A DNA stretch of 64,000 nucleotides from contig NC_089856.1 in NCBI RefSeq assembly GCF_036373705.1, forward strand, positions 3,667,501 through 3,731,500, read 5' to 3'. The notes beneath the pieces were generated by a model, which was not told where the DNA came from, ran no database searches, and worked only from the letters and a program-made list of their open reading frames with translations. Made by a program: the position numbers and the translations under genes. Below, piece after piece: positions 36,017 to 52,352 of this stretch. Positions within the stretch are counted from its first letter, which is position 1; the number at the start of each line of letters is the position of its first letter. The DNA comes from Amia ocellicauda (Eukaryota; Chordata; Actinopteri; Amiiformes; Amiidae).

Positions 36017-37206
36017 GGGCCTGCTGCTGCCTGATCCACAAAACCATCACAGTGTTGACAATCGATTACTACTTTTAATTCACGTCCTGTCGAGCTCTGC
36101 GTCGGATGGGCCGCGGCCGGCAAGGGACTCGGAATGCGCAGGAACAAAACACAATATTGTCTCAGCAGAGACGCTGTCTTGATTCCTGGAAGTGTTCCTG
36201 GGGGTGTTCAGGGTGTCCGTTACAGTGGGTTCCTCTTGCGTCAAGTGCGTCCATTTCTCAGAAGGCACCCTCGGCCCCGGCGCTGTGGATAACACATGCC
36301 ACTCCAGCCACTTACGTGTCGGCCCGGGGGCAGAGGCGCTACAAAGAGCGCTCTGCCGATATTGCAAAACACATCGCAGGCAGAACTGCAGGGGACGCAT
36401 GGAGAGCTGTCCTGCCTCTCAGAGCGCACTCTCCTTCTGCCCTGCTGGTCTGAAAGGCTTCCTATAGCTCCATGTTCCTCTTTCTGTATCGGGAGAGGGA
36501 GTCCCCAGTCATTTGCATGGTTTCTGAATTAAACACACCAAGATTTCTTTAACGTGAAGGAGGCTGTGTTACTTTGATCGTGTCACAGGAAAGAAAAGCG
36601 ATGCATCTTTATCTATTATTACAATATATATATTTTTTAATCAGATCTTAAAAAGCTTTTCACACAACCTGTCTTTGCACTGGAGAGAGTGATGTCAGCC
36701 ACTGAACATCTTTGCTAGTATTGTGGAGCCCCCGTGGGAGCAACTGACAGGCTGCGGCCCCTGTGAGTGGATCGGCATGGACGCCCCCTGGCGTGGGGAG
36801 GCATCAGGAGTGCCTGAAGTTTGGAGGGGGGGGGACAAGTGAGTGAGAGAGATCCAAAATAGCATTCATGATACATGGACTTGCGGTTGGATTGTGCCGT
36901 GGACTGGTCACTGTGTGTCTTGTGTTGTGTGCTTTATCAGTATGTGTTCAGAGGGCAGCCTGTGTTCATGCGTAGGACATTCTGTGTCTGTTCATTCGTG
37001 TCAGTAAGCACTGCATATCATAAATTCATCTCTCTTAGCTGTCACTCTAATGTAACGTTGTATATCGGTATGTTTTCTGGCACTCGTCGCTTTGCAGTGA
37101 AACCAGAAATCCGACGCTCTCTGCAGGCACCGGGACCCTGAGGAGGACAGGAGGACAGACAGTGCTGAAGTACGGTGACCCGGGCTCTGGGTTAAAGCCC
37201 ACTGCT

Positions 37207-37531
37207 GACCGTCGACGCAGTTTTTCTCAGAAGACACTGTGACACTGAAACACTGTTACACTGAACACATCGCAGCCCAGCACACCGACACCCTGAACAC
37301 ACTGCAGCCCAGCACTGTGACACTTAACACACCGTAGCTCAGACAATCCACTACTGACCGTCGACGCAGTTTTTCTCAGAAGACACTGTGACACTGAAAC
37401 ACTGTTACACTGAACACATCGCAGCCCAGCACACCGACACCCTGAACACACTGCAGCCCAGCACTGTGACACTTAACACACCGTAGCTCAGACAATCCAC
37501 TACTGACCGTCGACGCAGTTTTTCTCAGAAG
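37207..37531. repeat. 149-bp tandem duplication, two copies plus a partial third
   Basis: The string GACCGTCGACGCAGTTTTTC recurs at 37207, 37356 and 37505, giving an exact period of 149 bp. The two full units look nearly identical, which implies a recent duplication or active unequal exchange. Each unit contains the words GACACTGAA and ACACTGCAGCCCAGCAC that also build the 30-bp minisatellite at 37821. Confidence 0.9.
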
Positions 37532-37820
37532 TTAGAGATAAAACAGGGCCCGTGACAGGGAGGCGGAGGGCTTTCTGGGAAGGAAGGCCTCCCTGTCTTC
37601 TAGGAACTGTTATCTCCCCCGCGACTTATTAATAACATCAGGAGTCTTGAAAGGGCCTCGCTGTTCCTCTGAGGAGCAGATACGGAGCTGCGGGCGAGGA
37701 GCCCAGCCTCTCAGCGGAGTCGCGCGGCTCCCGTCTCCCATCACGTGGAACTCTTTCATCTCTCGTCTTCTTCTTTTCGGGTTACTCTCATCTTTTTTTT
37801 GCTGTCCTATTTTTGCAGAA
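37532..37820. other. Spacer between the two related tandem arrays
   Basis: About 290 bp of non-repeated sequence with no recognisable gene. Confidence 0.6.
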
Positions 37821-38163
37821 CACCCTGCAGCCCAGCACACTGACACTGAACACACTGCAGCCCAGCACACTGACACTGAACACACTGCAGCCCAGCACAC
37901 TGACACTGAACACACTGCAGCCCAGCACACTGACACTGAACACACTGCTGCTCAGCACTGATACTGAGCACACTGCAGCCCAGCACACTGATACTGAACA
38001 CACTGCTGCTCAGCACACTGACACTGAACACACTGCAGCTCAGAATAGACTTCTGAACACACTGCAGCCCATTACTGTGACAATAAACACACTGCTGCTC
38101 AGCACTGACACACTGAACACACTGCAGCCCAGCACTGACGCTGAACACACTGCAGCCCAGCTC
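37821..38163. repeat. 30-bp minisatellite
   Basis: The unit CACACTGCAGCCCAGCACAC followed by TGACACTGAA repeats almost perfectly four times from 37821 to 37940. It then continues with 26-32-bp variants containing CTGCTGCTCAGCAC to 38163. The perfect units have a length divisible by three and lack stops, so several frames on both strands stay open. This is not evidence of coding. Confidence 0.95.
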
Positions 38164-39540
38164 TGTGACTCAGTAAAAGGGACTCCGGCAGAGGGACCCT
38201 AAGATGGTGGAGGTCCGGGCAGAACCTGTGGCTGCGGCTTTGTGGGCGAGATGCGATTACTGCAGATTACGGAGAGCTATTTTTGCAGCGGCTGTTTTTA
38301 GAACCGGGCTGATTGCATTGCGGACCCTCACACCACTGCGAGGCGGTGCGAGCGCCAGGGCCCCTCTGGACACGCATCGCCAGCCCCCCGAGCGGCCGCA
38401 GAGAATGCAGCCCGACAGGTGAGCCTGGGTCTCCCCCCAGAGCAACCGCTTCTTTCCAAAAGAGTGAGGGAGAGAAAATAAAAGAAGTTTGTGTTCAGGC
38501 TAACCCGAGATGACTCCTGCCCCCAATCTGCCAGCCAATCAGCTGCCACGGGCTGGAGCTGGACTGGTAAACAAGCTCTGATTGGTGGTCAGGTCTCTGT
38601 CCCAAAATACCCTCTCTGCAGATTGACTGACCTCACACCACCCTGCCTGTGCTCCCTGCCTAGGCCCCTCTCTCTCTCCTCTATTTTCACTCACTTTCTG
38701 TCCTCTAATGCTCTCTCTCTCTCTCTCCCCCTCCTAGTTGCTATTTTGTGAGGAGATGATTTCCTTCCTCTCTGTTGTTAGATGCATCTCTGCTGTTGTG
38801 TGTGTCTGACTTGGATGTTTCAATAAAGATGTTCAAAAAGTAAAAGTCTCACTTTCTCTCTCCCTCACTTTTCTTTCCCATCTCCGACATATGCCAACAT
38901 AACAGTACGTGAAGCAGACCGTGCCGACTGTCTTTTTCCTTTATGTCACGTGTGTTGAGTGTGTGTAATCCAATGTGCCTTAATCAGATCTCAGTGCTGT
39001 GGGGTCCTAGGCTGACACTGCCTCGTCACTTTGCGGTATTCAGCGCTGTCTGATTTGTTCGAAACACTTCTGCTGCATCGACAGGTTTTCAAATCGCATC
39101 CAAGGTGGTCGCCAGCGACGCAGACTTTAATAACTGGCGTTCGATGGCAGTGAATCACCTCATAACGTTAAATGCCATCAGAAAGAATCCCCGACAGTCC
39201 GAAGCGACCGTCTGATGGTCGCTGCCGGGCAGGATCTCGTGCTGAATGATCCTGGATGGCTCGGGGGACTGTCCTGCACTTGTTTTGCATGTGAGAAACT
39301 TCAATGTATCAGTTTATGGAGAAGAATTTCAAGGATAGCAACCGGAAAGTTATTACAGTATGACTGTGAAGCCGAATTGTGATTGGCTGATCGTCTTGCC
39401 TTGTGCTGTCAGTGTGGGAGGCAGCAGTTAACTCTTTCGGTCCTGGGGAGTTGGGAGGAGAGTGAGCCAGGCAGGAGGAGAGACGGGAAAGTGGAACTGA
39501 CATCACTTTTTCTCGTTTACACACACATATGATAAACACA

Positions 39541-39830
39541 ACGTCCCTGTCGGCCTGTCTCCCTGTTTCTGTCTCATCACTGACTCCATCGTCCACCTGT
39601 CTTGCATTCTCCTTCTCTCTCTCCCTAGTCACATGGTCTCACCGTCTCCCCACTCTACCTGTCTCCCTGTCCATTTGTCTCGTCGTCTCACCGTGTCTCT
39701 GTCTCTCGGTCTCCCTGTCCCCCTTTCTCTGTGTCTCCCAGTGTACCCGTCTCCATGTCTCTGTCTCTCCCGGTCTGCATGTCTCCGTGTCTCCCCGTCT
39801 GCCTGTCTCCGTGTCTCCTGATCTCCCTAC
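39541..39830. repeat. Degenerate GTCTCCCTGTCT minisatellite
   Basis: Roughly 6-12-bp words built on GTCTC (CTGTCTCCGTGTCTCC, CCGTGTCTCTGTCTC) repeat over about 290 bp with substitutions. Confidence 0.85.
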
Positions 39831-42404
39831 TGTGCTACCCACCCTCCCCTCCTACAATCCTGCCTCTGCAAGAGAAACCACAGTTACATCAAGCCAAAGG
39901 ATTGGGGGATTTGCATCTCTACATCCCTCAAGAAGCCCCTTCTGTCTGCAGGGTGGCCAGGATTGAACCCCTGGCTGGTGCTGGTGGGTGTGTGGGTGCT
40001 GTTCTCAGGTATTCTCTGATTGCATGTTTGCCGATCGCAGAGGAAATAGGTCACAGCTCCTCCTACCCCGATCTCCCTCCTGCCTCTATACAGCTCTGCC
40101 TAAACTCAGTGCTAATTGAAGCGGGACTTAAAGCAGTGCCGGATCGGAGCACCAGCAGGTTCACCCCAGTGCGGTGTGGCTCTCGCCTCGCCCCGTCACC
40201 CCCCACCGCGGCTTCAAGGCCTTTTTACGGAAGAAAGAAATCGATAGATAAATGTCTCGGTCGTGTGTAACACTTTATCCTACGAATCCCGCCAATCTAA
40301 ACCTAACCCTGGATTTCCAAGAAATCCTGGAACGCTTCCTGCTTAAAGCTGCTTTCTTCTGGCTTTCATTTATAGATTTGTATGGGGGTGGGGGGTATTG
40401 CACTTCCTCAAAGAGAGAAGGCCTCGATCTGTGCCACCAAAACAAGACCAAGGATTGTCAGTTCTCCTTAGCGGTTGGTGAGCTTCTGCGCACAGCCAAC
40501 AGCGTCATGGAAAAATACCCCAGCGCTCCATGCCTTTCTCTTCCCACTGAGCTATTTTTTGTCTTGTTGTGTGTTGTTTTCTTCTTATGGTTGAAATGAA
40601 TGATCCAGCATTCATAACTCAATCCGCACAGTGCCGTCTGTGTAGCCTTGGCGAGTGTGTTTGTGAAACTCTTGCTGCTGTGGTTTATCGGCCGCAATGC
40701 CTCTCTTCAGCCGCACTGGGGGTTTATCTGATCTGTGTCGGCTCTTTGGAAAGGATCAAAGGAGCCTTTTCATATCTCAGCTGTTCTTGTTTTGTTTTGT
40801 AATGCCTTTACTTTATGTTGTGTTGGTTTTGTTTTGAGGCGATCTGTTGTCACTTAGGATGTGCCGCTGAAAGGCTGCAGTGACTGATCTCCGGGTCTCT
40901 CGAGCGCAGCCCTGCCAGGCCGCGACGGGTGCATCACAGTACCGTTTCCGATCGCTGTAGGTGGCACATGGGTTGGACGTCTCCTCACCGGTGTCTCAGA
41001 GGGGATGAACGAATCCGGCAAAGGCTGAGTGGAGGTAGTTTTGTTAAAGAAAGAAAGAAAGAAAAGGCATGAAATCTCAGGGGGTTTTAATGAGTGAATT
41101 GGAAAATCAAAGCCACTTTGATAGAAGGGAGATGAATGAAGCTTTAAATAGAGAAGTGTGTCAGCAGATCCGTGTAGAGAGTTAGGTGTGCTCAGAAAGG
41201 CCTCCTAATAGCAGGGTAGGCGTGTTATTGGTGTAAATACAATGGCGTATGCGGTCAGGTTTTTTAAAATGTTTTCTTTTTCCCCCCAAAGCAAATTCCC
41301 AGTAGAACAAAGGCTCAGCACTGCGCTAACTCGTTAAGCGTGTTAATTGCATAGTCCTATATCAACTGCCTTTTCTGAAGCTGTCCGTCAGCATTCCTGT
41401 CCCTGAGTGACTGACGAGCGTGTGTCTTTTAATCGATAGTTAACGAGGGTAATAAAAAGAGAAGTGGAAATTAACAGATGCAGGAATGAATGAATGCATC
41501 CATGCAAAAAGCAGCGTAATCAGGTATCGAGCATGAATTTTGTTCCCAAAGTGAGAAATTCAGCTCTGGAACACAACACCTCAGAGTAAAGGTGGCAATA
41601 CCTGAAATATGAGTGTGCGTGTCGGACAGAGGTGCAGCTGCTCTCTACGTGCAATCCCAGGTGGGGGAGGAGGCGGGGGGGGCACTTAGCAGGAGCGAAC
41701 AATTGGGCCTTTATGTGGAGAGGGAGCCGTCTCTGACTGAGTCACCGGGCGCTCGCAGTGAAAACCACTGGAGTTGCACAACCTTCTATAAATATTACAT
41801 CATCAGAATGGGGTGCTGGAGAGATGCCATCTGGAGCCGTCGGCCGGCGTGCTGAAGGAGCGCCGCTGCTGTGGTGCGATCTGTGGTGCTGATGCTGCGC
41901 TGGCAGCAGATGAAAAGGGTGTAGGAAATCTTCAGGGGGCGCGCTACAAAACAACAACAACATCGACAATGAAAAGCCAGACCTCTGGTGATTCACTTGC
42001 CTTTAATTCACTCAGAACTCCTCCGGTCCTCTGGGACGATGCCTCTCTCTTGCCTGGGGTTTGTCAAGACGTTTCTCGGCCTACACAGAGGGTCCGCAGC
42101 TGGGCCTGTCGTACGCCTCTCAAGCCGTCCGCAAGTCCCTTTTGGCATGAGGTGTTGTCGTCTAACGTCAGGTTTCCAAGTGGGAGATGCCAGTAAATTA
42201 CTATAAATTTATCACCCAGATATTATTATGCTTTATTGTTTGGTTTTTTGGACGTAATTCAAGTTGTATTTGCTCATAAGACAAGGGCTGAGATTTGTCG
42301 TTGTTAAATTATAGCAATATATTTGGCCCACATTACTTGGCAGCTTTCTAGTAGCTGATTAGATTTTCCGTGAACCCAGAAAGGGAGCTTCAACTGCGAG
42401 GGTA

Positions 42405-42455
42405 GGGAGTGTGCTCCAGACCCCCACCACTCTCTGTGTAAAGTACCTCCGGTAA
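42405..42455. mobile_element. Short LINE-tail remnant
   Basis: GTGCTCCAGACCCCCACCAC then TCTCTGTGTAAAGTACCTCC resembles the segment just upstream of the LINE fragment at 57051 (CTCTGTGTGAAGAAGTGTCTCC). Only about 45 bp is recognisable. Confidence 0.35.
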
Positions 42456-44667
42456 TCAGTTATAAATAAACAGATTTTCAGTCAAATTTAAAACAGAAGT
42501 TTGAGTGTTGAATCAAAACTGGTGATCTCTTCTACTCAAGACTAAATAACTACTCTGTGACTGACAGCTGCACAGGAAAGAGTGTCTCTGTCACCCCTAT
42601 ACGTGTGCGGCTGGCTGGATCCGGCTGCTGCCTGGTTAACGCTTATCTGTTCCCGATCATGAGAAACGCCTCGACACTGAAACTGGAGTCCTGCGTGCCT
42701 CTGAGTTTCTGTGCTGGTGAGAAGCGCATCCTGTCAAAGCAGCTCCTCAGGTTCAAAGCTGTCGAGCTGAACTCCACCACGGGTTGTTTCCTGAAGGATG
42801 CACATTCCTCACCATCTTTACTCCGGGTCGCAAAATCAACACTGGTCCGCACCTGTGCTGGCCAAACTGCCCAGCAGTGCCCATCCACAGTCGTCCAAAG
42901 AGAGGGTGGGGCCGAAGCCAAGAGACCTGCCGTGTTGGCAAGTGCACCACAAAATCCAAACTTTGCCAACTCGAGCAACTGGCCAGGCTGGGAGTGTCAA
43001 GTGTGCGATAAGCAGGTGGGGAAAGGCACTGTATTTGTGTGTGTGAATTTATTTTAAACCTGAGCAGAGCGAAGTTCGGTCACACCATCACGCCTGTGTC
43101 CGATTTAAACCTTCGGTGCATTTCTGTTGTGACGAGGTGGCCCTGGAGCTGTACTGCCACCTGCTGGTGTGATAGTGCATGACGTCTCATATAGTGCTTC
43201 ACAGGTCGCTTTGAAACCTGTTGAGACTATAGCTTTGCTGTGAACTACCATCTCCCCCACTCCACATAGTGAACAATTGGGGGCTTCCCTGCGTGACGAG
43301 GGAGGTCTCTCTCCGTCTAATGTGAGATCAGAGTTCGAGGAGATTTAAGTGATGTGATGAAAGCTGACTAATCACGGCCTGCGTGTGCAATACATGACTA
43401 AGGCATCGAAACGACGACTTGATCTCCGAACAAAGTCACCCACATCACGTACATCCCTGAACTGGAGTCCGCACTGACGGACTGTTAAACATTAAACTGA
43501 CATTACCATCGGCTTTCTGTGCCACTTTCCTGTAAATATACACAGCACTGTCGTCCGCTGATGAAGGAGGATGACAGTAAAAGGGCTGTGACGGAGTTGC
43601 TCATTGTTTTGGTACCGGTCCAGGAAGTGGGCGATTTCAGCACCGGTTATGCAGCTGAAATATGTGCTCAATAAGGCGTATTACTGTCCTTTCACAGCCT
43701 AGAAACACTGTACAGACCCAAGCTGCCTGCACTGAATTGACCAGGAGGGTGTGTGTGTGTGTGTGTGTGTAAACTCTTGACCGCCACTCCACTGAGCTCT
43801 TCTCCTCGGACCTCCACGCTGTGTGTGATCGTGCGCTTGGCTGCCTGTGGCTCCGTGTGGCCCTGCATGACCGTGGCTGTTATCAGGGGGAGAAAGCGGC
43901 GGCTGTTTGCTCTCTTATCTGTGCCGTTGTGTGTCTGGAGTCGCTCTCGGAGGGATGTTTTTGTGTTAAGTGTGACATTTGGGATTGCCAGCCGGTATTG
44001 AAAAGTGAAATGTCTTAAAGTTAAACGGCGCTCACTTGGCATAGTTGGTACAAAGTGGCAGATTTCTGTATGTAGTGACGGATGAAAAGGTCTTCCTCTA
44101 CACCCTCCCCACCCCAACTCACACCTGAGCAGTTTTTATGCAAATGGCTTTAATAAAAATCGCAATACAAACCACAGTACAAATCCAAAAACAATGATGC
44201 AATACTGTGAAGCTCTGTTGTCTTGGAGGGGGGCGGAGTTGTTCCCTGGGGCTTCAGTGCAGTGGGGCTGTGTGTTCACCGCAGGGGGGGAGGATGAAAA
44301 TGAAGACCATAGCTGGAGACAGAAGCACTGCCACCCGGTCTTGAGAAGCAGAACGGGCCTATTCTCGTTTTGTATTTAAATGAAAAGAGGCAACTTCTGA
44401 TGCAAGGAAATTATTATTATTAAGAGGAAGCCAACCCTGACATGCTCAGATTCGGTCTGAACGAGGTGGAGTGGCGCTCTTTCCCAGGCATTATCAGAGA
44501 CCCTCCTCAGGGCCGTTAAAAACCAACAACAAACAAACTCTGAATGAAGACCATCTGTCCTTGTTCTGCCCATTAACTCCCAGGCTGAACCATGCCCTCT
44601 CTAATGCCCCAAGGCCAAGCTGCCTCACGAGCCATGATTGAGTGTGCTCCCCTTTATGCTCAGTGTT

Positions 44668-45348
44668 TTTATTTTCTTATTCAACTCCTAGCCGTGTCCA
44701 CCCTAGACTCTCTCCCTCTCCCCACAATGGGCCCACTGAATGGCACATGGCAATTGGGCCAACGCAGACTCCTTTACGGGCCCGGCAGCACAATCCTGGA
44801 CCCCCGAGCTTGCACCCTCGCTACCAGCTTGGAAAAGAGCAATGCGCCGGCAGTTACACAGATCCGAGGAGTTTTACACACGGCTGGTACCTCTGTCAAG
44901 ATGAGAGGAGACACTCAAAAGCTCGGGACCTCGAGGGTTTGCGCCCAAGCGCAATCCATGACCCCGGCCCTAGCAGGCAGGGCATCGGTCAGGCGGGGCG
45001 GTGGGTGGCTAGGGGTTGGGAGGGGGCAGCAGGGGGATGGGGGGTAGGGCAAACGGCTGGTTAGAAAAGGTTGTTAAACTGAACGCAGCCGCCTGCCTAC
45101 CGTTTGTAACCACAGCACACACTGAGAACATGGCCTGGATCTGCCACCCCTTCCCACCGGAAACCTTGCGACACTCGGGGAGTTGAGAAAAAAGAAAAAG
45201 AGACGAAAAGAGACGTTAACAGATCTAAACTCTGTAATTGTGATGGGCAGCGTGGTCGGCCGTCTGTCTGCCTGCCGAGCGGGGGGGGAGCGCTGTGGTG
45301 TGGAGTGGAGGAGTGTGGCGGGATGTTGGCGGGGAGTGGGGGGGGCGG
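44668..45348 (-). other. Likely 3' UTR of klf1-like
   Basis: This is the interval from the klf stop codon to the first AATAAA on the minus strand (TTTATT, 44668-44673), about 680 bp. It shows no ORF in sense with family similarity. The G-rich stretch (44990-45060, plus strand) is simple sequence. The boundary depends only on the hexamer. Confidence 0.35.
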
Positions 45349-48647
<3,299 letters not shown>

Positions 48648-48892
48648 CTGGCCAAGGCACACACGAGATGGGAAAATAAATAAATTGGCAAATGCGTCTT
48701 GCTGAAAGAAATAAGATCAAACAAGCTCAAATAAAACTCTTCTGGATATCCCTCCACGGCAAGTCGTCTAATGCCAATGAACAGTGTCTTCGAATTCAGA
48801 AGAATAGTTATAACTCTATAATAAATAAATAAATAAACCATTAGAAACTTCACAGCACGTCTTCCACAAGGCCACTCATTCTGTCTGTCTTT

Positions 48893-48894
48893 CC

Positions 48895-48940
<46 letters not shown>
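48893..48940. repeat. (CT)n microsatellite in klf1-like 5' leader region
   Basis: CT-rich array, read as GA on the transcribed minus strand, about 250 bp upstream of the ATG. It probably lies in the 5' UTR or proximal promoter. Confidence 0.9.
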
Positions 48941-48944
<4 letters not shown>

Positions 48945-49021
48945 GTCACACTCACTATCTTTCTTGGTCTCTGCCAAGCAGGTTTTTGACTACCCTTAAA
49001 ACCTCTACTTAAGGCTGGGGA

Positions 49022-49030
49022 GGGCGGGGC
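49022..49030 (-). promoter_or_regulatory. GC box in the presumed klf1-like promoter
   Basis: GGGCGGGGC on the plus strand, within GGGGAGGGCGGGGCTTG, is a perfect Sp/KLF GC box about 380 bp upstream of the ATG. KLF genes often carry such sites. The start site itself is not identifiable. Confidence 0.35.
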
Positions 49031-51590
49031 TTGTGGCCTGAATATTCAGCAGGCGAATCTGCATGTTCAGCCGCAGAGGACAAGATCGCAGTTTGTCCTG
49101 CTACCTCACCACCCGAAACATAATAGAGCCGTTCCTCTGACAATTTCCCCCATTCTGCAGCAAGCTCAATGCATAATTAGCTGCTGTCTGGGCGAGTCGG
49201 CTTTCTGCATGTAATTGATTTGCACCCTGACCGGCTACTTAAACAGGTGTGTGCCAAATGTATTGAGACTGCAACCCTGTGTATAAAAATTAAACTCCAA
49301 TACAGCATTGTACTTCCCTCACATGTTTTCACCTAAGATCGTGACCCTCTTGCTCTGTTTTCAGTGGGGCTCAGGGGCCTGTCTGCTCTGATGCTGCTCT
49401 CTGCAGCCTTGTATTGAAGCCTAAACTGCCTCCCCACAAGGCCACCATCCTGGACCCTGTAGGATTTGCACATCTCCTGTTTGGAGACCTGGGATGGTTG
49501 ACCCAAGGCAGTAAACACAGTCTGTGTGGTTCACAGGTAGCGGCCAGGGCAGGGCAGGCACCGTACACCCACAGGGGTCACAGACCTGCGTCCGGAAGGA
49601 ATTATCAGAGCTAATATCTTTATTGTTGTTTTTCTCACATTGTAAATGGAGGAGTGGAGTGGAGAGGAGAGGAGGACGGGCACAGCTGGCACCGACGCTC
49701 TATGGGTTGGGGTGGTGGGCGGCCTTGGCACTTTCGTTCACCTCTGTGACAGGACCCAAACGACAGGTGGCAACTGACCCTGGCTGCAGAAGATTCACTT
49801 GAACAACAGTAGGGTCCGTGATTGAGATGCATCACTCGTGCATCGATTGGACTACAATGGGGCAGACAGGCTGAGAGCGACCGTACAAGTCTGTTCCTCG
49901 GTGGGAAGACCCGGCGTTGGCGGGCAGGAGTGTGGGCTCTGCTTCCCGCGGGCCGGGATGTGACTGAGCCGTGTGGAGAGCTGAGCAACGCTGGGCCGTC
50001 CACACCACAATGAAATCGCACGCTGAATCACCGGCCCATCCCACTTTGACACAATTCAATTTCTTTTACTTTTTACTCTTTCCTTTCTAACGATACCATT
50101 ACCAAGCAGAAAGGCTGAAACCAATTCCTCGGGCCGGAGCTTGATCTGGGTCTCGGGAGGACAGTTTCGTGCCTCCTGTGCTGGCTTCTCTGGCCGACCG
50201 CCGATCCTGTCCGCCCCGTCCAGAGGATGCTCTCACGTTTAGGTTTCTGTGTCGTGATGGACCGTGCCAACAACCTAACCATAGGCTGTTCTCTGTCTGG
50301 GCTTCTTAACCGGCCTGACACTTCTCCATTTGGTTTGGTACTTCTCTCATTTGGAAGCCAAAGAATTCCACCCCTCCCTTACTTACGCAAAATGTGCCTT
50401 TTGTAAACATGTCTCTCTGCACGACACCTCAGGTCTGGGGCTTCACTCAGGTGGGGTCTGCGCAGGGGAATTATAGTATTGTCGCCCACGGTGCTCAGTG
50501 GACGTGCGCCCCATGGTGCCGCGTTAATTCGCGTCCCCTGGCATGCTTCCCGTTGTCTGTTTCGTCTTTTATAGCAGCATTTCCCGGCCAGAACAGCTAG
50601 CTAGTCAGTGCAGAGATGTGTTACAAGTCGCTGTGTGTGTACATGCAGATCGATTCAATATAAGGACTGAGAAGCAATGGCATGATTAGTATATTTTATA
50701 AGGATGATAATACGAATGCGGGTAACAGAAACTACAAGAGTTAATTCCGTGTGGTGAAAACATCAGCCCGTGTGCCGTTACCATTCGAGCGGTGCGTTTT
50801 AATTCGATCATATGATTTCCATAAATCACTCTTTATCTTCTTCAGTGGGGATTCCCTGATTGCTGTGAATCCGCGTGGGTGTGATTCCAGCACATCAGCA
50901 GACCCCCACCCACACAAACCCTCCCCCTGCCCCCACCTGCCTATAATCCCAGTAAAAAAGTCCAGTGGAGAGATAGAACTCTCATACTGGTGGTTCATGG
51001 CACAGATCTGATGTGTCAGTTGAGGGCTCTTCTTTCACACCTTCATAAAAATAAGATAGTCCAGGGTTTCCCAAGATTTTAAGGTGTGCTCCCTTTTATG
51101 CTTCGTCTTATGGCTGGACTGTTATCATAAGACCTGGTATCGGGGTGCTGGGGCTGCCCGTTTAAAGTGGCCGGACAATGTGTTCCCCGCCGTCATGTAT
51201 CCTTTAAACTCTTTGTAGGCGGCAATTTTGCTGTGAAAGTTAAATAAATAACGTGGTGACGCACCGGGTGGGGGCAGCTGTGCGATACACTTGACACACA
51301 GAAGAGAGACCTGGATGAAAGGCAGTGAACAGGAGAATGCAGCTGATAATTGAACCGCTGTGCAGACATACAGGTCTGGGAAGGTCTGTGAAGACACCCA
51401 TGGGAGAGCTGAGAGAAGCTGAGAGGCCAGCCAAAAAAACTTTTGCTGGCACAGAGCTGCTAGTAAACATGGGTGAAGCAGATAATAGTGTTATTCACGG
51501 GCTGGTATCTTTGAAAACACGCTGTGTGTGCTTCATGTATGCCCGAGTGTTTATAATTTACACTGTGGAATATTGGTGTACATTAGAATG
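49031..51590. other. Intergenic stretch without recognisable genes
   Basis: No exon supported. Overlapping short ORFs near 49500-50060 occur on both strands without domain similarity. Confidence 0.5.
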
Positions 51591-51592
51591 TA

Positions 51593-52350
51593 CACCGATC
51601 AGCCATAACATTATGACCACCTGCCTAATATTGTGCACGTCCCCCTTTTGCCACCAAAACAGCCCTGACCCGTCGAGGCACGGAGTCCACTAGACCTCTG
51701 AAGGTGTGCTGTGATATCTGGCACCAAGACGTTAGCAGCAGATGCTTTAAGTCCTGTAAGTTGCGAGGTGGAGCTTCCATGGATCGGACTTGTTTGTCCA
51801 GCACATCCCACAGATGCTCGATTGGATTGAGATCTGGGCACCCTGACTGGTCTGCAGCTACGCAGCCCCATACGCAACAAACTGCGATGCACTGTGTGTT
51901 CTGACACCTTTCTATCAGAACCAGCATTCACTTATTCAGCAATTTGAGCTACAGTAGCTCGTCTGTTGGATCAGACCACACGGGCCAGCCTTCGCTCCCC
52001 ACGTGCATCAGTGAGCCTTGGCCGCCCATGACCCTGTCGCCGGTTCACCGCTTTTCCTTCCTTGGACACTTTTGATAGGTACTGACCACTGCAGACCGGG
52101 AACAGCCCACAAGAGCTGCAGTTTTGGAGATGCTCTGACCCAGTCGTCTAGCCATCACAATTTGGCCCTTGTCAAAGTTGCTCAGATCCTTACGCTGCCC
52201 ATTTTTCCTGATTCTAACACATCAACTTTGAGAACAAAATGCTCACTTGCTGCCTAATATATCCCACCCACTGACAGGTGCCATGATAACGAGATTATCA
52301 GTGTTATTCACTTCACCTGTCAGTGCTCATAATGTTATTTCTGATCGGTG
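51593..52350 (-). mobile_element. Internally deleted Tc1-like element (family A)
   Basis: Terminal repeats CACCGATCAGCCATAACATT (left) and its partner ending CTGATCGGTG (right) are both present, flanked by TA on each side (51591-51592 and 51351 bases further at 52351-52352 in window coordinates), so the insertion is complete end to end. Transposase sequence reads on the minus strand. The middle is missing: the C-terminal part ([20 protein letters not shown]) joins directly to VRVP-type N-terminal sequence at about 51840. The WSDE catalytic block is lost, so this copy could only move, if ever, with transposase supplied in trans. Confidence 0.9.
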
Positions 52351-52352
52351 TA

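Larger units (their letters stand above)
31254..37206. other. Intergenic stretch without recognisable genes
   Basis: No exon supported. It contains (CAAT)n at about 33927-33947, a GT microsatellite at 34079-34112, a CT run at 34181-34200, and CAGAGAGA-type simple sequence at 35873-36016. A TATA-like box at 35698-35705 is listed separately. Confidence 0.5.
38164..44667. other. Intergenic stretch without recognisable genes
   Basis: No exon supported. An AATAAA at about 38821-38826 is followed by GATGTTCAAAAAGTAAAAG, but no gene leads into it. A CT-rich minisatellite lies at 39541-39830, a GAAA run at 41046-41065 and a TG array at 43749-43770. The 166-codon ORF at 42557-43057 has no recognisable domain. 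Confidence 0.5.

Noticed and set aside
37788..38202. Several overlapping ORFs on both strands (Cys/Ser/Val- or Thr/Leu/Asn-rich)
   Set aside because: They are products of a 30-bp minisatellite whose unit is divisible by three and has no stop.
39955..39980. B-box-like GGTTCAATCC on the minus strand, suggesting a tRNA or tRNA-derived SINE
   Set aside because: No A box at the expected distance and no cloverleaf could be drawn.
42557..43057. 166-codon plus-strand ORF
   Set aside because: No recognisable domain, no splice or promoter context, and competing ORFs on the other strand over the same bases.
44592..45064. Overlapping ORFs of 151 and 140 codons downstream of klf1-like
   Set aside because: They run antisense through the presumed 3' UTR, end in G-rich simple sequence and show no domain.
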